Positions 43,051 through 55,300 of a DNA stretch of 64,000 nucleotides are shown here, in pieces. The first letter of the stretch is position 1; each line of letters starts with the position of its first letter. The stretch covers positions 620,001 through 684,000 of the forward strand of contig WION01000006.1 in NCBI GenBank assembly GCA_015039365.1, written 5' to 3'. Source of the stretch: Amanita rubescens. Taxonomy: Eukaryota > Basidiomycota > Agaricomycetes > Agaricales > Amanitaceae. The position numbers and the translations under genes are program-made. Below the pieces are notes generated by a model that saw only the letters and a program-made list of their open reading frames with translations, searched no databases and had not been told where the DNA came from.

Positions 43051-43691
43051 ATCTGCTATAAGTACCAGGTTATTTCGGCATGGCACATGGGTCTGAATCT
43101 GATGATCTTTTTGGCAGCAGATCTGGATTCTGGTTGGCAATCAAAATTCAGGCTTCTTTATCCCTGGCGCACGTTTGTATGCTCATGCGACTGATAAAGG
43201 GATTCCGGAATCAGAAGCGCAGAGTTTCCTGTGATTAGGAGACCTGGGAGCTAATGCTCTGTCACCTGCGAGGGGAAATCTGGGAGTAAACGCGTGCGAT
43301 TCGACATCAGCGCCGTTTTCCTGGGTGAAGAAGATCCATTAAGTGAGATGACTAGCAAACTGAGATCCGGTTAAGTTGCCTTTCCCCGGGCAAGTTTTGT
43401 AACTTGTAAGTGCGAACTGTCGACGCGTGGAGATCACTTTACCGAATTAAGCAACTTGTGGCGTTGAGCCATGCGAGAGCTTCCTCGGTAAATCCGTAGC
43501 GTAGACGAACTCTGACTGCGCAGCAGCTCTGACTGTCTAGATGGTTATGGTTACAGTCTTCTGAGAAACGTGCTTGATTCCGACATGATACGCTCAGCGC
43601 ACAAACTTTCAGCCTGCAGAGGCCGACACATGTGATTACAGCCGCCAACCTCATCGATTTATCCGGACTAGCACACCCGACCTTCTCCATC
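43051..43691. promoter_or_regulatory. Divergent intergenic region, GIT1-like / citrate synthase
   Basis: This 641-base spacer between outward-facing starts is one of the longest here and should hold both promoters. An in-frame ATG at 43632 could extend the citrate synthase by twenty residues. No separate gene is supported. Confidence 0.45.
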
Positions 43692-46146
43692 ATGGGCAAA
43701 CCATTGGACACTTCGTTCGAGCAGAGCAACTCTCTCACTGTGCGCGACAATCGTACTGGTAAACTGTACACCATTCCGTGCGTGCGCAGCTACCGACGGG
43801 GGCTCGAAACTCATCTATTTCCTAGTATTCAGGATAATAGTATACAGGCCACTGCATTTAAGGATGTCAAGGCTCCCCCCAGCCAAAACGACAGAGAGGA
43901 AAACGAAACAGAAAAGGGTTTGCGCATTGCGGATAAAGGATACCTTAACACAGCTGTAATACGGAGCGAGATTACCTATATCAATGGGGATGCCGGGGGT
44001 ACGTCATGGCTCTTTATAATGTCTAAACTATCATGTTGACATGCCTCCAGTTTTGCGTTACAGGTGTCGTACGCTTCTCTTTTGATACTTCACAGCTCAT
44101 GAGCATGCAGGGGCTATCCGATCGAACAGTTGGCCGAACATTCTAACCATTTGGAGTCCGGTTGGTCACAGTTGTCCTGGCAAAAGTGCTGGTTTTGACG
44201 TCACAAAGCATACTTGCTGATCTATGGGTCATTACCCTCGAGGGAACAGTTCAGAATTTTCCAACAAGAGGTCCTGAACCATGGAACCATACATTCAGAT
44301 ACAGAGCAATTCTTCAGGTCTTTCCGGTACGTTCATCAAATGTTGCCATGTTCATTTTGCACTGACACTGATGTAGTTATGACGCCCACCCAATGGCCAT
44401 GCTAACAAGTGCATTCGCATACCTCGGGTCCTTCTACGGTGAAGCGAATCCGTCTTTGCAAGGTTCGAGCCGCGTTGCCGATGGTGCACTTCATACGACT
44501 AATTATGTTAGGACAATCACTTTACACGAAGGGAAACAAAGCATCTCTCGCTGCCATGGACAAGCAGATTTATCGGCTCATTGGGAAAGCAACGACAATG
44601 GCCGCGTAAGCATGGCACAGAACTGAACTACATGCCGCTTATTTCCATCAGGATGGCATATCGTGTCCGCCAAGGTCGTGCATTCATAACACCTCCAAAA
44701 GGACTCAGTTACACGGGCTCGTACGTGTGCTAGTTGTATTAATCTACTTTAACATCAATAATCAATAGGTTTCTGTACATGATGGATCACATGGGAGAAA
44801 CAGATTATGTTCCTAACCCTGTTCTCGAGAGAGCCCTGGATGTACTGTTCCTTTTACACGCTGATCATGAACTTAATGCATCATCAACAACGGTCCTGCA
44901 AACTGGGAGTTCACTGGTTGACCCTTATTCTGCGATTGCGTGAGTTATTTTTGGCCCGAGTAATGTTACAGTGACGTATTTGTTGATCCAGTGCTGGTTG
45001 TGCATCTCTATAGTAAGCCACTCTTGTCTATAGACAGTTTTGTTGCTGAAGCATAACGTAGCGGACCCCTGCATGGTGAGTTGACTGCTTAATGCCACGA
45101 AATTATTGTCGTTGAGCCGCTTCCCACACAGGCGGTGCCAACGAGGCTGTCATTCGCATGCTTATTTCTATTGGCAAGTAAGTATAAATTAAGAAAAAGC
45201 TACCGAATAGCCTCACGAGCATGTGGAGGCCCGAGAATGTCCCGGCATTTATTGAAGCTGTGAAGAAACGTGAAAAGGTATTATCTGGGTTTGGACATCG
45301 GTATGATACTGGCATTGTGTTCCATGTTTCTATGGCATAGTAACAGATTGGTCTACCAGAGTATATAAGACGGTGGGTCAATTCTACTGCACCGGGAAAA
45401 TGCTTGACTTGGGTGTTGACAGTCGGACCCTCGATCATTTATTGTCCGTAAGACGGCGGATGAAGTTTTCAAAGTGTGCGTGATTCACGGAAGCATGTCT
45501 GGAACTGTGAAATATCCGAGATTACAGGACAGGAAAGGATGAGCTGCTGGAGACAGCGATGGCACTCCATGCCGCGGCCATGAAGGATGAATACTTCATT
45601 CAACGGAAGTTGGCCCCCAACGTCGATTTTTGGTGCGTGTTCGGGCAAAGGAGGTAACGCGGAAACCTAATTTTTCCTACAGGAGGTAATTGACACTTGC
45701 GTGCGATACAAAATACGTCATTGAGGTTTTTTTTTTTCAGTGGTCTTATATACAGGGCAATGGGTAAATTATTTGCATCATCACATGGGATAGAGTTTTA
45801 TTGATTTGGTTAATACCCAAAGGTTTCCCCCTTGATTTCTTCCCAGTTCTTTTTGCCGTTCCGAGAGTGGTCGGCTGGTTGGCACATTGGCGACAGGTAC
45901 GGTGACTGATGTGACGGCTTGCCCTTGATGCAACTTGACATCTGTTCCAGATGATGTTGCAGGACGGAGGTGTGAAAATTTGGCGACCACGGCAGGTGTG
46001 ACGTGTTTGTAATTTAAGCTACGTGATTGACTAACCAGGAGTAGATTTACGTTGGTTCAGGTGAACGAGGATATGTGCCTATTGATGAGAGAGAGACGGT
46101 AGAAGGTGCGCGGAAGACACCGGCACCAGTGATGCACTCTGGGTGA
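43692..46146 (+). CDS. Citrate synthase (type II/GltA-like)
   Basis: Condenses acetyl-CoA and oxaloacetate to citrate. The start at 43692 gives [20 protein letters not shown]; the N-terminal domain [15 protein letters not shown] is typical of GltA-like enzymes and plant peroxisomal ones, not of the usual fungal mitochondrial CIT1. Blocks follow across many introns: [62 protein letters not shown], then the catalytic histidine in [15 protein letters not shown]. The second histidine is in LSGFGHRVYKTSDPRSF and the catalytic aspartate in [18 protein letters not shown]. The C-terminus reads [19 protein letters not shown], then [15 protein letters not shown], ending PAPVMHSG at 46146. All catalytic residues are present. 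I see no classical PTS1 and no clear presequence, so location is open. Confidence 0.9.
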
Positions 46147-46367
46147 GTTGAGTTCGGGTACGTAGAGACGCGATGGTGACCATGGAGACACAAAGGATCA
46201 CGAAGAGGACAATGATTGCTGCCTACAGAGAAAAGGCCAAATTATAGAGACAAATAGGGTCAAACAGGGGCATTTTGATAGATGGTCGCAAGCAATTTTG
46301 GCCATCCTTTCCTTTTCCTCGTGTCATCGTCTTTATAACTCTCCTTGTCCATCTTATCTGTACTGCC

Positions 46368-47148
46368 ATGTACTCTACACTCATTTGCCTCGCGCTCCTT
46401 ACTGCGACCGCTGCTCCAGGCGTTCTTGCCTCCTTCGCCATAAATGACCCCAAACTCACACAAGTAACCATTGTTTTCCGTTTTGTCCCGCTCGCCTTGT
46501 TGACGTCAGAGACAGTGTCAGAATTCCACAATATCCTGGTCAAAGGGTACACCGCCTTATGACCTTGTCATCGTGGATGCGAACGACCCATGCGGTGAAC
46601 CGATGTGCGTCTGCCTACTCCGCTCTCGTCCCACTTCTTGTAATGCATTTCCAACAGCCTTGAATTTAATCAATTAACTTCCACCGTCTTCGATTGGCCT
46701 GTCGGAGTGCCAGAGAACGCCTTAATTCAGTTGTATGTCGAGGATGCTGGAAATAATGACGCATGGAGTGGAACTGTACGTTGCTTTTGCGCAGTATCTT
46801 TATACCCTGACACATTCCATAGTTGACCGTCGGAGCAAGCAGTGACGCATCGTGCTTGTCTCAATCCGTGCTATCGTACTTCAACATGACCACCCCTTCC
46901 ACAGCTTCAGATACAGGCGCTACGTACGTTCTCCGCTAATAGAGTTCAACAATTCTGACGAATACGCTTCCAGATCCAATGGATCTCCTGCCCCCCCGTC
47001 GGCCAACCATTCCAGTGGCCTCGTCCCGGTTGGTGCCGCGAACGCCGGAACCAACCCGTTGTCTTCTGGAGCCTTGTCCATGCGGCAAGGCACCCCGACA
47101 ATGCTTCTCATCGCTATTTATGCGGCCACGATCGCCCTGGCTCTTTAA
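46368..47148 (+). CDS. Secreted Ser-rich, probably GPI-anchored protein
   Basis: Member of the common basidiomycete family of Ser-rich surface proteins with a Kre9/Knh1-like N-terminal domain, likely in the cell wall. A signal peptide (MYSTLICLALLTATAAPGVL A) opens the gene at 46368. Introns join FAINDPKLTQ to NSTISWSKGTPPYDLVIVDA, then NDPCGEP, TVFDWPVGVPENALIQLYVE and LTVGASSDASCLSQSVLSYF. The rest is Ser/Pro/Gly-rich (SPAPPSANHSSGLVPVGAAN) and ends in a hydrophobic tail (MLLIAIYAATIALAL) at 47148, after GTPT, as expected for a GPI signal. Two cysteine motifs of the folded domain are present. A specific ligand is not known. Confidence 0.82.
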
Positions 47149-47527
47149 ATCATGAATGTCATCCATTTGACGCTCATGCCAGGCGCACGTTCATTGACGT
47201 TCTTTTGATGGCTGCTTCCAAGGGTTTTGTATTTGGTGTCTTTTTAATTTTAGATTGGGTCTTCTTCGGATGAAGATTTCGGTTCCGGAACCGCGGGTCC
47301 AAGAGGCTTGCAACATAGATTGTATAGTCTAACGCTTCGACGGTCCTAACTGGTCTGTTTGAGATGGTTCAGCTGGAGGGCTAGCGCAGCTTGACAATGT
47401 CAATCTGATACCTACACATTGATATTATAACATCTTTATGTTTATATGTATACATTCGATTGCGCACTCGTGTTGACATGATGTAATCATCCTTTATCAC
47501 CTTTCATCAGTCTTGAAGACAACAAGT
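47149..47527. other. Intergenic region without a supported gene
   Basis: This 379-base spacer lies between two plus-strand genes. It should hold the terminator of the GPI-anchored protein gene and the promoter of PCC1. No gene or RNA seen. Confidence 0.45.
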
Positions 47528-47904
47528 ATGTCTGAATGGCATAAAGTGTGAGACGGGATCTTACGTACTCTTATCTAAACGAGGTTAACGTACCTAGGAC
47601 TATCGAGATACCTTTCGCCTCCTCAAAGCATGCCCTGATCGTGAAACAAGCCATCGAGGTAGATCCGGAACTTCAGCCTCATGCCGTCAAGCGCCAATTG
47701 GTAGTCGAGGACGAGAAGCTTATAGCGTACGCATGGCTTGGCGGGTCTTTTCATTTCCTAACATGAAAACACAGTACTTTCAGCACGCTAACCGTGCGCC
47801 TAGCAAGGCTTACCGCTAACGCCTTCCTGGAAAACGTCGATCTGACAGTACGAACTATACAGGAGTTCGGCGATGAGGCAGAGAAATCATTGCCTAAATC
47901 GTAA
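47528..47904 (+). CDS. PCC1: PCC1, EKC/KEOPS complex subunit
   Basis: Small dimerising subunit of the KEOPS complex, which makes t6A on ANN-reading tRNAs and affects telomeres. Three exons: MSEWHK, a 38-base intron (donor GTGTGA, acceptor AAACGAG), then VNVPRTIEIPFASSKHALIV KQAIEVDPELQPHAVKRQLV. An intron from GTACGCATGG to an acceptor ending CACAG leads to TFSTLTVRLARLTANAFLEN VDLTVRTIQEFG and the stop at 47904. The order strand-helix-strand-strand-helix matches the PCC1/LAGE3 fold, and the length of about 90 residues is normal. The first exon is only eighteen bases of coding. Confidence 0.87.
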
Positions 47905-48080
47905 AAAGTACCAGTGCGATGGCGCCTCCTAGGTGGTTCATACAGCTTATGCATAGCGATCACATTAATGTACATGTTACACAAGAATGCGATATTTCTG
48001 GCTTGCTTAATGCTTGGGGATAAAGAAAAATATTATGTACACCCCATTGGCCGCACTATCTTCGCGGTGTTCCCCCTCCT

Positions 48081-49639
48081 TTACTCCTCTTTTGCATCCT
48101 CCTCCTCTTCCGCTTTCTTGGCGGCCTTCTTCTTACTCTTCTTGTTCTCCCGCAGATTGCGAGAGATGAGCGCTTTAACCTCCTCATCCTCGAGCTCCTT
48201 TTCAGTCTTGATAAGCTCCGGTTTGTACCAAACGGGTGGGTGGGAGATCAACGTTGGTCCTCCTGGCAACAGGGCTATCGTGAAATGAAATCCAGCGACA
48301 AATGTATTCGCAGGGGTGTACCTGCCAAGCGATTTGGTCAGTTGCCCTGGGTCAATATAATGGTGTGACATACAATACTTCATACGGCTTCACCAGACTG
48401 TGTTGCACCGCTTCCTGCAAACCCATACGCGACCTCTTCTCGTCCTCAAGGTACCGGATGTTGAACGGGAACGCGCCTGCCTTCTTTTGCACTTCGGAAA
48501 AGACGGCGCGTGAGTTTTTCATTTTGAGCTGATAAGTCACCGTAGAATCTCGCTGATAAATGGTGGTACGAGACTCCTCTACGCGAGCCTACGAGATGTA
48601 TAGGGTCAACCATCAAAAGAAAATCCGAGGACATACCTTTCCATCCTCACCGGAAGAGATGAGAATATCGATACCATACACTTCATTCTCTGCAAAAGTG
48701 ACAGTCTCAAAATCGCGCTTTTGCGTTTCGGCAGGGTTGAGAATAATTCGCTTCTTGCCGTCAAAGACATTTTGCGTCTGCTGACACGATAGCATACCTG
48801 ACGGCGATCAGTTGGTCTGTTGCTGATCATTCAAGTAAGAGGAGTACCTTCGACGGGTTTACAGTCCCAAGCTGCAGCGGCTCGACTTACGCCTTCCGTG
48901 ACAGCCCAGTTCTTGTTGCCGATTTTGAGGAGACGCTTGGCGGCTTCAGCTGCGGTCCATGCAGCCCTGATGACGTCCGCGCGGCGACCCGTGACTGGGT
49001 TCTTGGAAGATGCGCCAATAACAATAGTCTCGGCTGAGGCGGAGGCAAAGCCATCGATGTGGGCTCCCAATTGTATCTTTACTACATCATCGTTTGCAAG
49101 GACCTGTGACGATTGCGGATCCGAACTGATAGAAAGGGATAGAAGAGATAACGATAACTCGATCAGGGACGATGCGATAGATGGTTAGTGGCGATGATGA
49201 CTTACGCAAGAGGTGAAAAATGGGCGACGGCGTTGTTGACAGAGATGGAAGTTGGGAAGGCGATACCTTTTTACAAGGAGGATGGCGTCGCGCCGCGCAG
49301 AGTCGGAAAGAGATCCTGGTAAATGCTGACGGAGGCACACACCCTTAGTTACTTTTACGCCTTTGATCGGCTTGCTAAACACAGTTCCCAATCCCTCTTC
49401 GATAAGCCTATCTCCCTTTATGCAAAGGTCCATTACGTTGGCACCCTCGACGCATAGACCAATAAGCGTCTTGATCACTTGGTCAACGATGTCACCAGCC
49501 GCCTGAGCTTCGTTAGCGCGCTAGTTTTGATCTCGCGACCACGATGTATATGTACCTTATATTTAGTGAGATCAACATCAAAGGTGGATGCAGGCTTTCC
49601 AGCGGCCTCTGGTGCGGGCGTCTTTTCAGAATCGGACAT
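48081..49639 (-). CDS. PA2G4/EBP1-type methionine-aminopeptidase-like protein
   Basis: Inactive aminopeptidase-fold protein that binds the ribosome exit tunnel and nucleolar RNPs (human PA2G4/EBP1; fission yeast 42-kDa curved-DNA-binding protein). It starts MSDSEKTPAPEAAGKPASTF DVDLTKYK at 49639. Then ANEAQAAGDIVDQVIKTLIG LCVEGANVMDLCIKGDRLIE EGLGTVF, FPTSISVNNAVAHFSPL, VLANDDVVKIQLGAHIDGFA and VTGRRADVIRAAWTAAEAAK RLL. The second half has FAENEVYGIDILISSGEDGK, KAGAFPFNIRYLEDEKRSRM GLQEAVQHSLVKPYEVL and FHFTIALLPGGP. The Lys/Glu-rich tail (KKSKKKAAKKAEEEEDAKEE) at 48081 is the usual RNA/ribosome-binding end. Several short introns interrupt it. Confidence 0.93.
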
Positions 49640-49810
49640 GGTAGGATAGTAATAAAAAAAGATCTCGTCAGGGAGCGTTCGAAGCTTATGCGGCTTCAGC
49701 CAAATTTCCTTATTCGGCCACTGCCAAGAGACGAGTTTATTAACTGGGTGGTAAACTACGGGCTACTATTATTTTACTTTACTGTAGAGTAGCGGTATTA
49801 GAATATTAAT

Positions 49811-51717
49811 TTACGCTTTCCAAGCTACAAATGCTCGAACGGATCTACACAGGTCTAGGTTAGTAGTATTAGTCTCAGAAACGGATATAGGTTGGGCTTC
49901 AATGTTTTCCCGCCACGCTTTCCACTCAGGTTTATCTCCTGGAGGTTCAGGCCAACACTGTTGCGATGTCAAGCACGTTCGCATGCCTACCCGGCCCTCC
50001 ATGTCGCTGAGATATACGTCAGTAACCTGTCATTTAACATAATACATTCAGCGTACTTGAGCCAATTATTCCAGTCCAGCTCGAAGAAGTCTTTTGCTGA
50101 TAGCGTTGTGTCGCCACTGACAGAGCCAAGATCGGGTAGCTTATTTGCAGCGAAAAGCGCGGCGTATTCATGCAAAATGGCTTCTTTGCACCTTTTGATG
50201 GTATTGACTGATCTCGCCAGGTGCATAGCATTCGATGATGGTACCGTGGCTTTCAGTATTTTCCATTCTCTCTCGGTGGAAGAGGAAAGTGCGGTCAGAT
50301 GAAAAATGGAGTCGGGCGTGTCCGACGAAACGACACCAGAGGGCAGGCTATTGAGAGCAGTTTTGGATTCTGGTGGGGCGTGTCCAGAAGTCGGCGGTAA
50401 AGGAATGTTCAGTTGGGGGTGAGTTTGTATCCTGACAAATGAGGTAGACAAATAAAAAGGAAGGACGGATAAGAGATTAGTCGGCAAGAATCGACTCGAT
50501 AGCAAGGCCTCCCAGGCAAGCTTCAGTCTTGAATGGTTTAGCGAATGAGGTGGTTCACTATTGGTTTCATCCAAGGAGAAGGGTTGGAAGCTTTCTGTAG
50601 ACCCGTTGATCTGTGATAAACTTGGGTTTGACAAGATCGTTTTACGATAGGGTCCAAGGCGAAAGCGTCTAGCTATTGAGTCTATGGTTTTCTGGCCATA
50701 TGCAGGCTTCAGCGGTCGAGATGGCAAGTTTTCATTGCTTTTGTAACCAGGGAGTAGTGTATTGCGCGACGAAGAACTCGGCAGCGAGGAAGAAGAACTC
50801 CTTGTACGTTGTAGGGGTCTGCAGCAAGGAAATATGGGATCCTCTTCAATTACCTGTTCCGGAATGCTCAGTCATTGATTGGTCTTTTACGGCAGGACTC
50901 ACTTCTATAATTGCGCCCGGCTTCATTACGCGCGCTATCTCCTGAGCAAACAGGGAGTGAGAAGTAAGCTTAACTGAAGGAAGGACAAACCTCTAGCAAA
51001 GGTTGCCACTATAATTGGGTTAACACCATAAGGACGCGTCTGGTTTCCACCTTACCTCATTTTCAGGTACGCCTAAGCCTATCCATGATATATGCACAAA
51101 GTCAAAGTGGTCGGGCAGAAAAGGAAGTCCATCAAAGCTACGCGCGGATGTAAGTCCATATATGCTGGATATAGGTGATGAAGACGGACAAGTTTCCGTG
51201 TACCCATTTGACTCTGTGAGTCAGATGATTAAATGCTTGCAAGTTTTGAAGGTCAGGTTGTATGCGCAGCATGTCATAGCCAGTGACGATGCTGTTCTGT
51301 GGTGATCTGGTCAGGAAAAAGAGAGGGGAGAGCGCGCGAAGACAAACCGGCCAACGCTTGGCTGCTTCGATGGCCCAGTAACCGCTTCCGCAGCCCAGGT
51401 CCAAAATGGACGCGGGCGCCTTGTCTGAATGGTGAACTGTCACGCCCTGGCAACAGTTCGCCAAGAAGAGATGATCCCAGACGTCGCTGGCGTGAATTAG
51501 GACGTGTGCGCGAGCCAAAAACGCGAAACTTACAAGCTGAGGTCAGCGCCGGAGGGCGCGCTGAGGGGCCAGGGCGGCCTACGAGTCATGGAAGGGAGCG
51601 GAAAAGACCGCAAGGGACATGTTCTGTGAAATCTGGCGGATTGCAGTCAAAAACAAAACCAGGGAGCACGTGGTCCGTCCCGTACTGTTCCGGGGTCCTA
51701 CTCTCTTTCTGCGCCAT
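49811..51717 (-). CDS. SAM-dependent methyltransferase with long C-terminal region
   Basis: Class I methyltransferase of a fungal family of unknown substrate. The start at 51717 gives MAQKESRTPEQYGTDHVLPG FVFDCNPPDF. Later exons read RAHVLIHASDVWDHLFLANC, then motif I ILDLGCGSGYWAIEAAKRWP, IVTGYDMLRIQPDLQNLQ, VKWVHGNL, LPDHFDFVHISWIGLGVPEN EW and RVMKPGAIIEVIEEDPIFP. A Ser-rich linker (RTRSSSSLPSSSSRNTLLPG) leads to a 300-residue C-terminal part with RRFRLGPYRKTILSNPSLSQ and DFFELDWNNWLKYAECIMLN, ending ...CRSVRAFVAWKA at 49811. This layout recalls velvet-associated or TAM-like fungal methyltransferases, but I see no firm LaeA match. The start codon lies just 21 bases from that of NDUFB8. Confidence 0.8.
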
Positions 51718-51738
51718 CTGACACCGCCCTGTTAGACC
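51718..51738. promoter_or_regulatory. 21-base spacer between divergent start codons
   Basis: The methyltransferase ATG (51717, minus) and the NDUFB8 ATG (51739, plus) are separated by 21 bases. The two 5' leaders must overlap or one start must lie further inside its gene. No motif evident. Confidence 0.6.
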
Positions 51739-52297
51739 ATGAGTTCCGCCATTGCCCGCCGCGTCACCGCCGCGCACGCCCTCGCCCGACGTTCCCCCGC
51801 CCGTCAGCTACTGCCTGCCTCAGTCAGGACCTATGCGTCTCCTGCAGAGGAACCTGATCCTCAGTTGGCTGGTTACCCACAACTGCCGTGGGTGTCGAGG
51901 CAAACACTGCCGCCTCGAGGCTGGCAGGATGAGCAAATGAGGCGTAATTTCGGAGAGACAGTGCGCTTCTTTGTTTTTGTATCATGACGGACAATAATGT
52001 GTGGCAGATTCATGAACAAGATGAGGTACTGTCGATGTGGGGACCCGACCCACCGCCGATTCGGCCGCAGGAAGCGCTGAAACAATTGACGCTCGCGGCG
52101 CTTGGATTTGTAGGAGTGGGGTACTTGATCAAAGAAATGCTGGTACCGGAGATGCCTGCTGTGCGGCGGGAGTATCCGTACGGTGGACTTGTCGCCGAGC
52201 TGGGAGGAGTACCGGAAAACAAGGTGCGTTCTGTACGGACAGGAGTGGCAGAGGGCTGACTCACAAGTAGGCGCGGGTACTTGAAGAGGAGGGATAA
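51739..52297 (+). CDS. NADH:ubiquinone oxidoreductase ASHI/NDUFB8 subunit
   Basis: Accessory membrane-arm subunit of mitochondrial complex I. The N-terminus MSSAIARRVTAAHALARRSP is an arginine-rich presequence, followed by RTYASPAEEPDPQLAGYPQL PWVSRQTLPPRGWQD, the NDUFB8 signature. An intron joins NFGET to IHEQDEVLSMWGPDPPPIRP. A single membrane span (LTLAALGFVGVGYLIKEML) precedes the C-terminal REYPYGGLVAELGGVPENK. A last intron ending CAAGTAG joins to ARVLEEEG and the stop at 52297; without it the frame runs to a false stop near 52259. About 150 residues is normal. The next gene starts 64 bases on. Confidence 0.92.
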
Positions 52298-52361
52298 ATG
52301 AGTCGCTAAGACTAGATAGATAGTTTTACATTTTTGTTTCTTACTCCCCAATAAGAGAATA

Positions 52362-55300
52362 ATGGAGCGACAACTGTCGGTAAATCCTTCGCCCCTTCGC
52401 CAGTCAACTATCATGGCCCAGCCATCAAGTCCTTCCCATGCTCGCTCCCCATCTTTCTTTTCTTTCAGAAAATCTCATTCTCACTCAAATTCTGATTCAC
52501 AACTTCATCATTCTCCCTCAATCATGTCGCCCCCATCAAACGGGAACGTTCAACCTTTGCCCCCAACTCAGCAGCCCACTCAAGATCTCACTTCGAACCC
52601 TCCCTCTAGGCAGCCCTCAACTAGCGCTTCCCAATTGCATCCAGAAATACGCTCATTGGTACAACTCAACGTCGGTCACGCCTATAAAATCTACTATTCT
52701 GGTCCTCTAGTGCGCAGAGTAGACCGATTGCCAGATGGCCAGAAAGCCACAAAAGATGAGGGCTGGACTGATGTTTGGGCGCAGTTGGGTGGCACAACAT
52801 TGAGCATATGGGACATGAAGCAGGTCCAGGAGGCAAGCAAACAAGGCAGGGAGGTGCCACCGGCGTATATCAATATGACAGATGCCGTATGTGTTTCTGT
52901 TCCATCCCCGAATTAGACTCATTTTTTCTATAGTTCATCAGAGTACTTGGCGCCGTAACGGAGCCGGAGACTCCCACCACGCCGGCCAAGAGGTATACAG
53001 ATATCCTTGCAGTGAACACTGCAGGATCCAATCTGATCTTCTTCTCGTGTCCCTCGCGAGAAGCCCTCATAGCTTGGGTAGCTGCTCTTCGTCTTTCATC
53101 ATGGGAAAAATCGCGCCTGGAAGAGATATATACAGCGCACTTGCTTAGAATAACACAACAGGGTAAGTCTAATCCCTCTTTATCCTGAACCTCATAGTTA
53201 ACCGTGTTGCAGCGCGAGATGTTCCCAGCCCGTTGATACGCGGAAAGATGGAAGGGTGGGTTCGCATACGCATTGCTGGTCAGACGGACTGGAAACGTCT
53301 ATGGATGGCGGTACAGGCTGGAGCAGACGGCGGACGTCCCACATCTGCCATTTTTGACAGCACCCCTGGCGTTTTAAAGAAGAGACGAGTGTCCGACCTA
53401 TTTTCAAGAGACCCTAGTCCATCGCACGCTGGGCCCGTGGTCGCGTTTTACTTGTCCAATAAACCCAAAGATAAAAAAAGGCCGCTGTTGACATTGCAAA
53501 ACGTGACTCAAGCCTTTGCGGTCTACCCTGAACGCCCAGAACTAATAAACAGGAGCACTTTGATCAAAGTAGAGGGCCAATTTGCAAACGAAGAACTTGC
53601 AAAAGAAATGGTAGGCCGGGAAGGTTGGATACTGATAATGCCTGACCTCGAAGGAGGGAATAATCAAGTGGGGGAAATGTTGAAATGGATAATTGGTGAG
53701 GCGTGAGCTTATATGGGAGAAGGAAGCTTTTTAATGAATTCACCTTGGTAGCGCTGCATGACGCGTTCGGGCTATACGGGCGACCGCATGGGTGGACGTG
53801 GGACCCAAGGGAACGAGCCTCACTGATGTTTGGCTATCCAGTGGGTCCACAGAAAGAGGTTAGTGTCCTCGATATTACGGCTAGGCGCTCTCGTGAGACC
53901 TTTCTTATAGTCTTTGTTTCTCGATCGCGAAGCCGCAGAGACATTGGATCCAAGGGACGACCGGACTTCGGCCATACGTCCGAACCTGCAAAAATTATTG
54001 TTTAATAAGATGCAGAATGCGGGAATAAGAGCGGTATCTCCTGAGCACTCGTCACCTAAATCACCCATGCAGCAACAACCACAACTTCCACCGCAACGAC
54101 AATCACCCATGCAGCAGCAACAGCCGGCGCAGCAACAGCAGGTATCAGGTCATTTGGACACAAACGCTGCATTCGGTCCTCAGCTGCCGCCGCTCAGCTT
54201 TGGGGACCTCGGACTTCAGCAGAGGACACCACTTCCTCCTGTTGCTGAAGCCAGTGGTACGACTACTCCAGAGATGCGAACCACATCCATCGATGTACCA
54301 TCTACCACGGTCGCTCATCCTAACGCCGGGGCCGTGTCACCTTCCATACGGTCCGTTACCGCTAGCCAAGCACGCCAGCGGCTGCCCTCCACCAATTCAC
54401 AGGCATCATCAAGTAATATAGTTTCCTCCCCACAGCCACAGCCATCGTCACCTACGACTAGCTCAAAGGGAAAGGGTCGCGAACGCAATATCAGTCAGAG
54501 GGGTCAGCCCATTGTTATCTCGGCCTCCCAGTCCACCACGGATGATAGGCCTCCTTCTCGCACTTCCGTACTGACGTCACCACATTCCATAGTAGAGAAA
54601 GTTTCACCATCCGAATCGGCTTTTACTGGTTCGAAAAAACGTGCCTCGGATAGTTTTTCGATTCTCAGTTCACCCTATTCACTCGGGGGATCAATTCGTC
54701 GAGACCTGCCACCTTTAGGCCCGCCTCCTGACAAGTCACTGCCAAGCGAACCATCGAGTGACGTACAGGCTCTAATCAATGAAGCAGGGGCTTTGTATTA
54801 TGTAAGCAACGTTGAGGGAGACTCGTCCAAGCAGCAGCCCGCCAATCGTATCCCAACTACCATTTCCGAGAAAGATGACAGCAGTTCTTCAGAGTATGGT
54901 CAGCAACCCAGTGCCAGTCTAAGCTCTCCCTCTACGTCACCCCCACCTACCTTAGTCGGTCCATCCAGTCCAAAAATTCCTGAAGCCGTGCCTGTCCGCC
55001 AGAATGTATTCGCAGGACAAGTCAACCGGCAAAGCCCGATGGCTCGATCAGGGTTAGGACGGAAACCTTCCGGCGCACGTGAGTTAGGGACCAGTCGCCC
55101 TTACACCAACAGTCTTTCCTCATCCCCCAAACCTCTCGCTGAGGAAGATTTAGACAGCGACGGCAGCATGGACACCTCTCAATTACCGCCGCCCGCAACA
55201 AATGTACCTCAGTTGTCTGATTCTAACCTGGATGTCTTGGCTGCTCTGTCTTACTTGGATGTTAACGGTGACCAGCCGCAACCCGTCGAACCCCTGAAGG

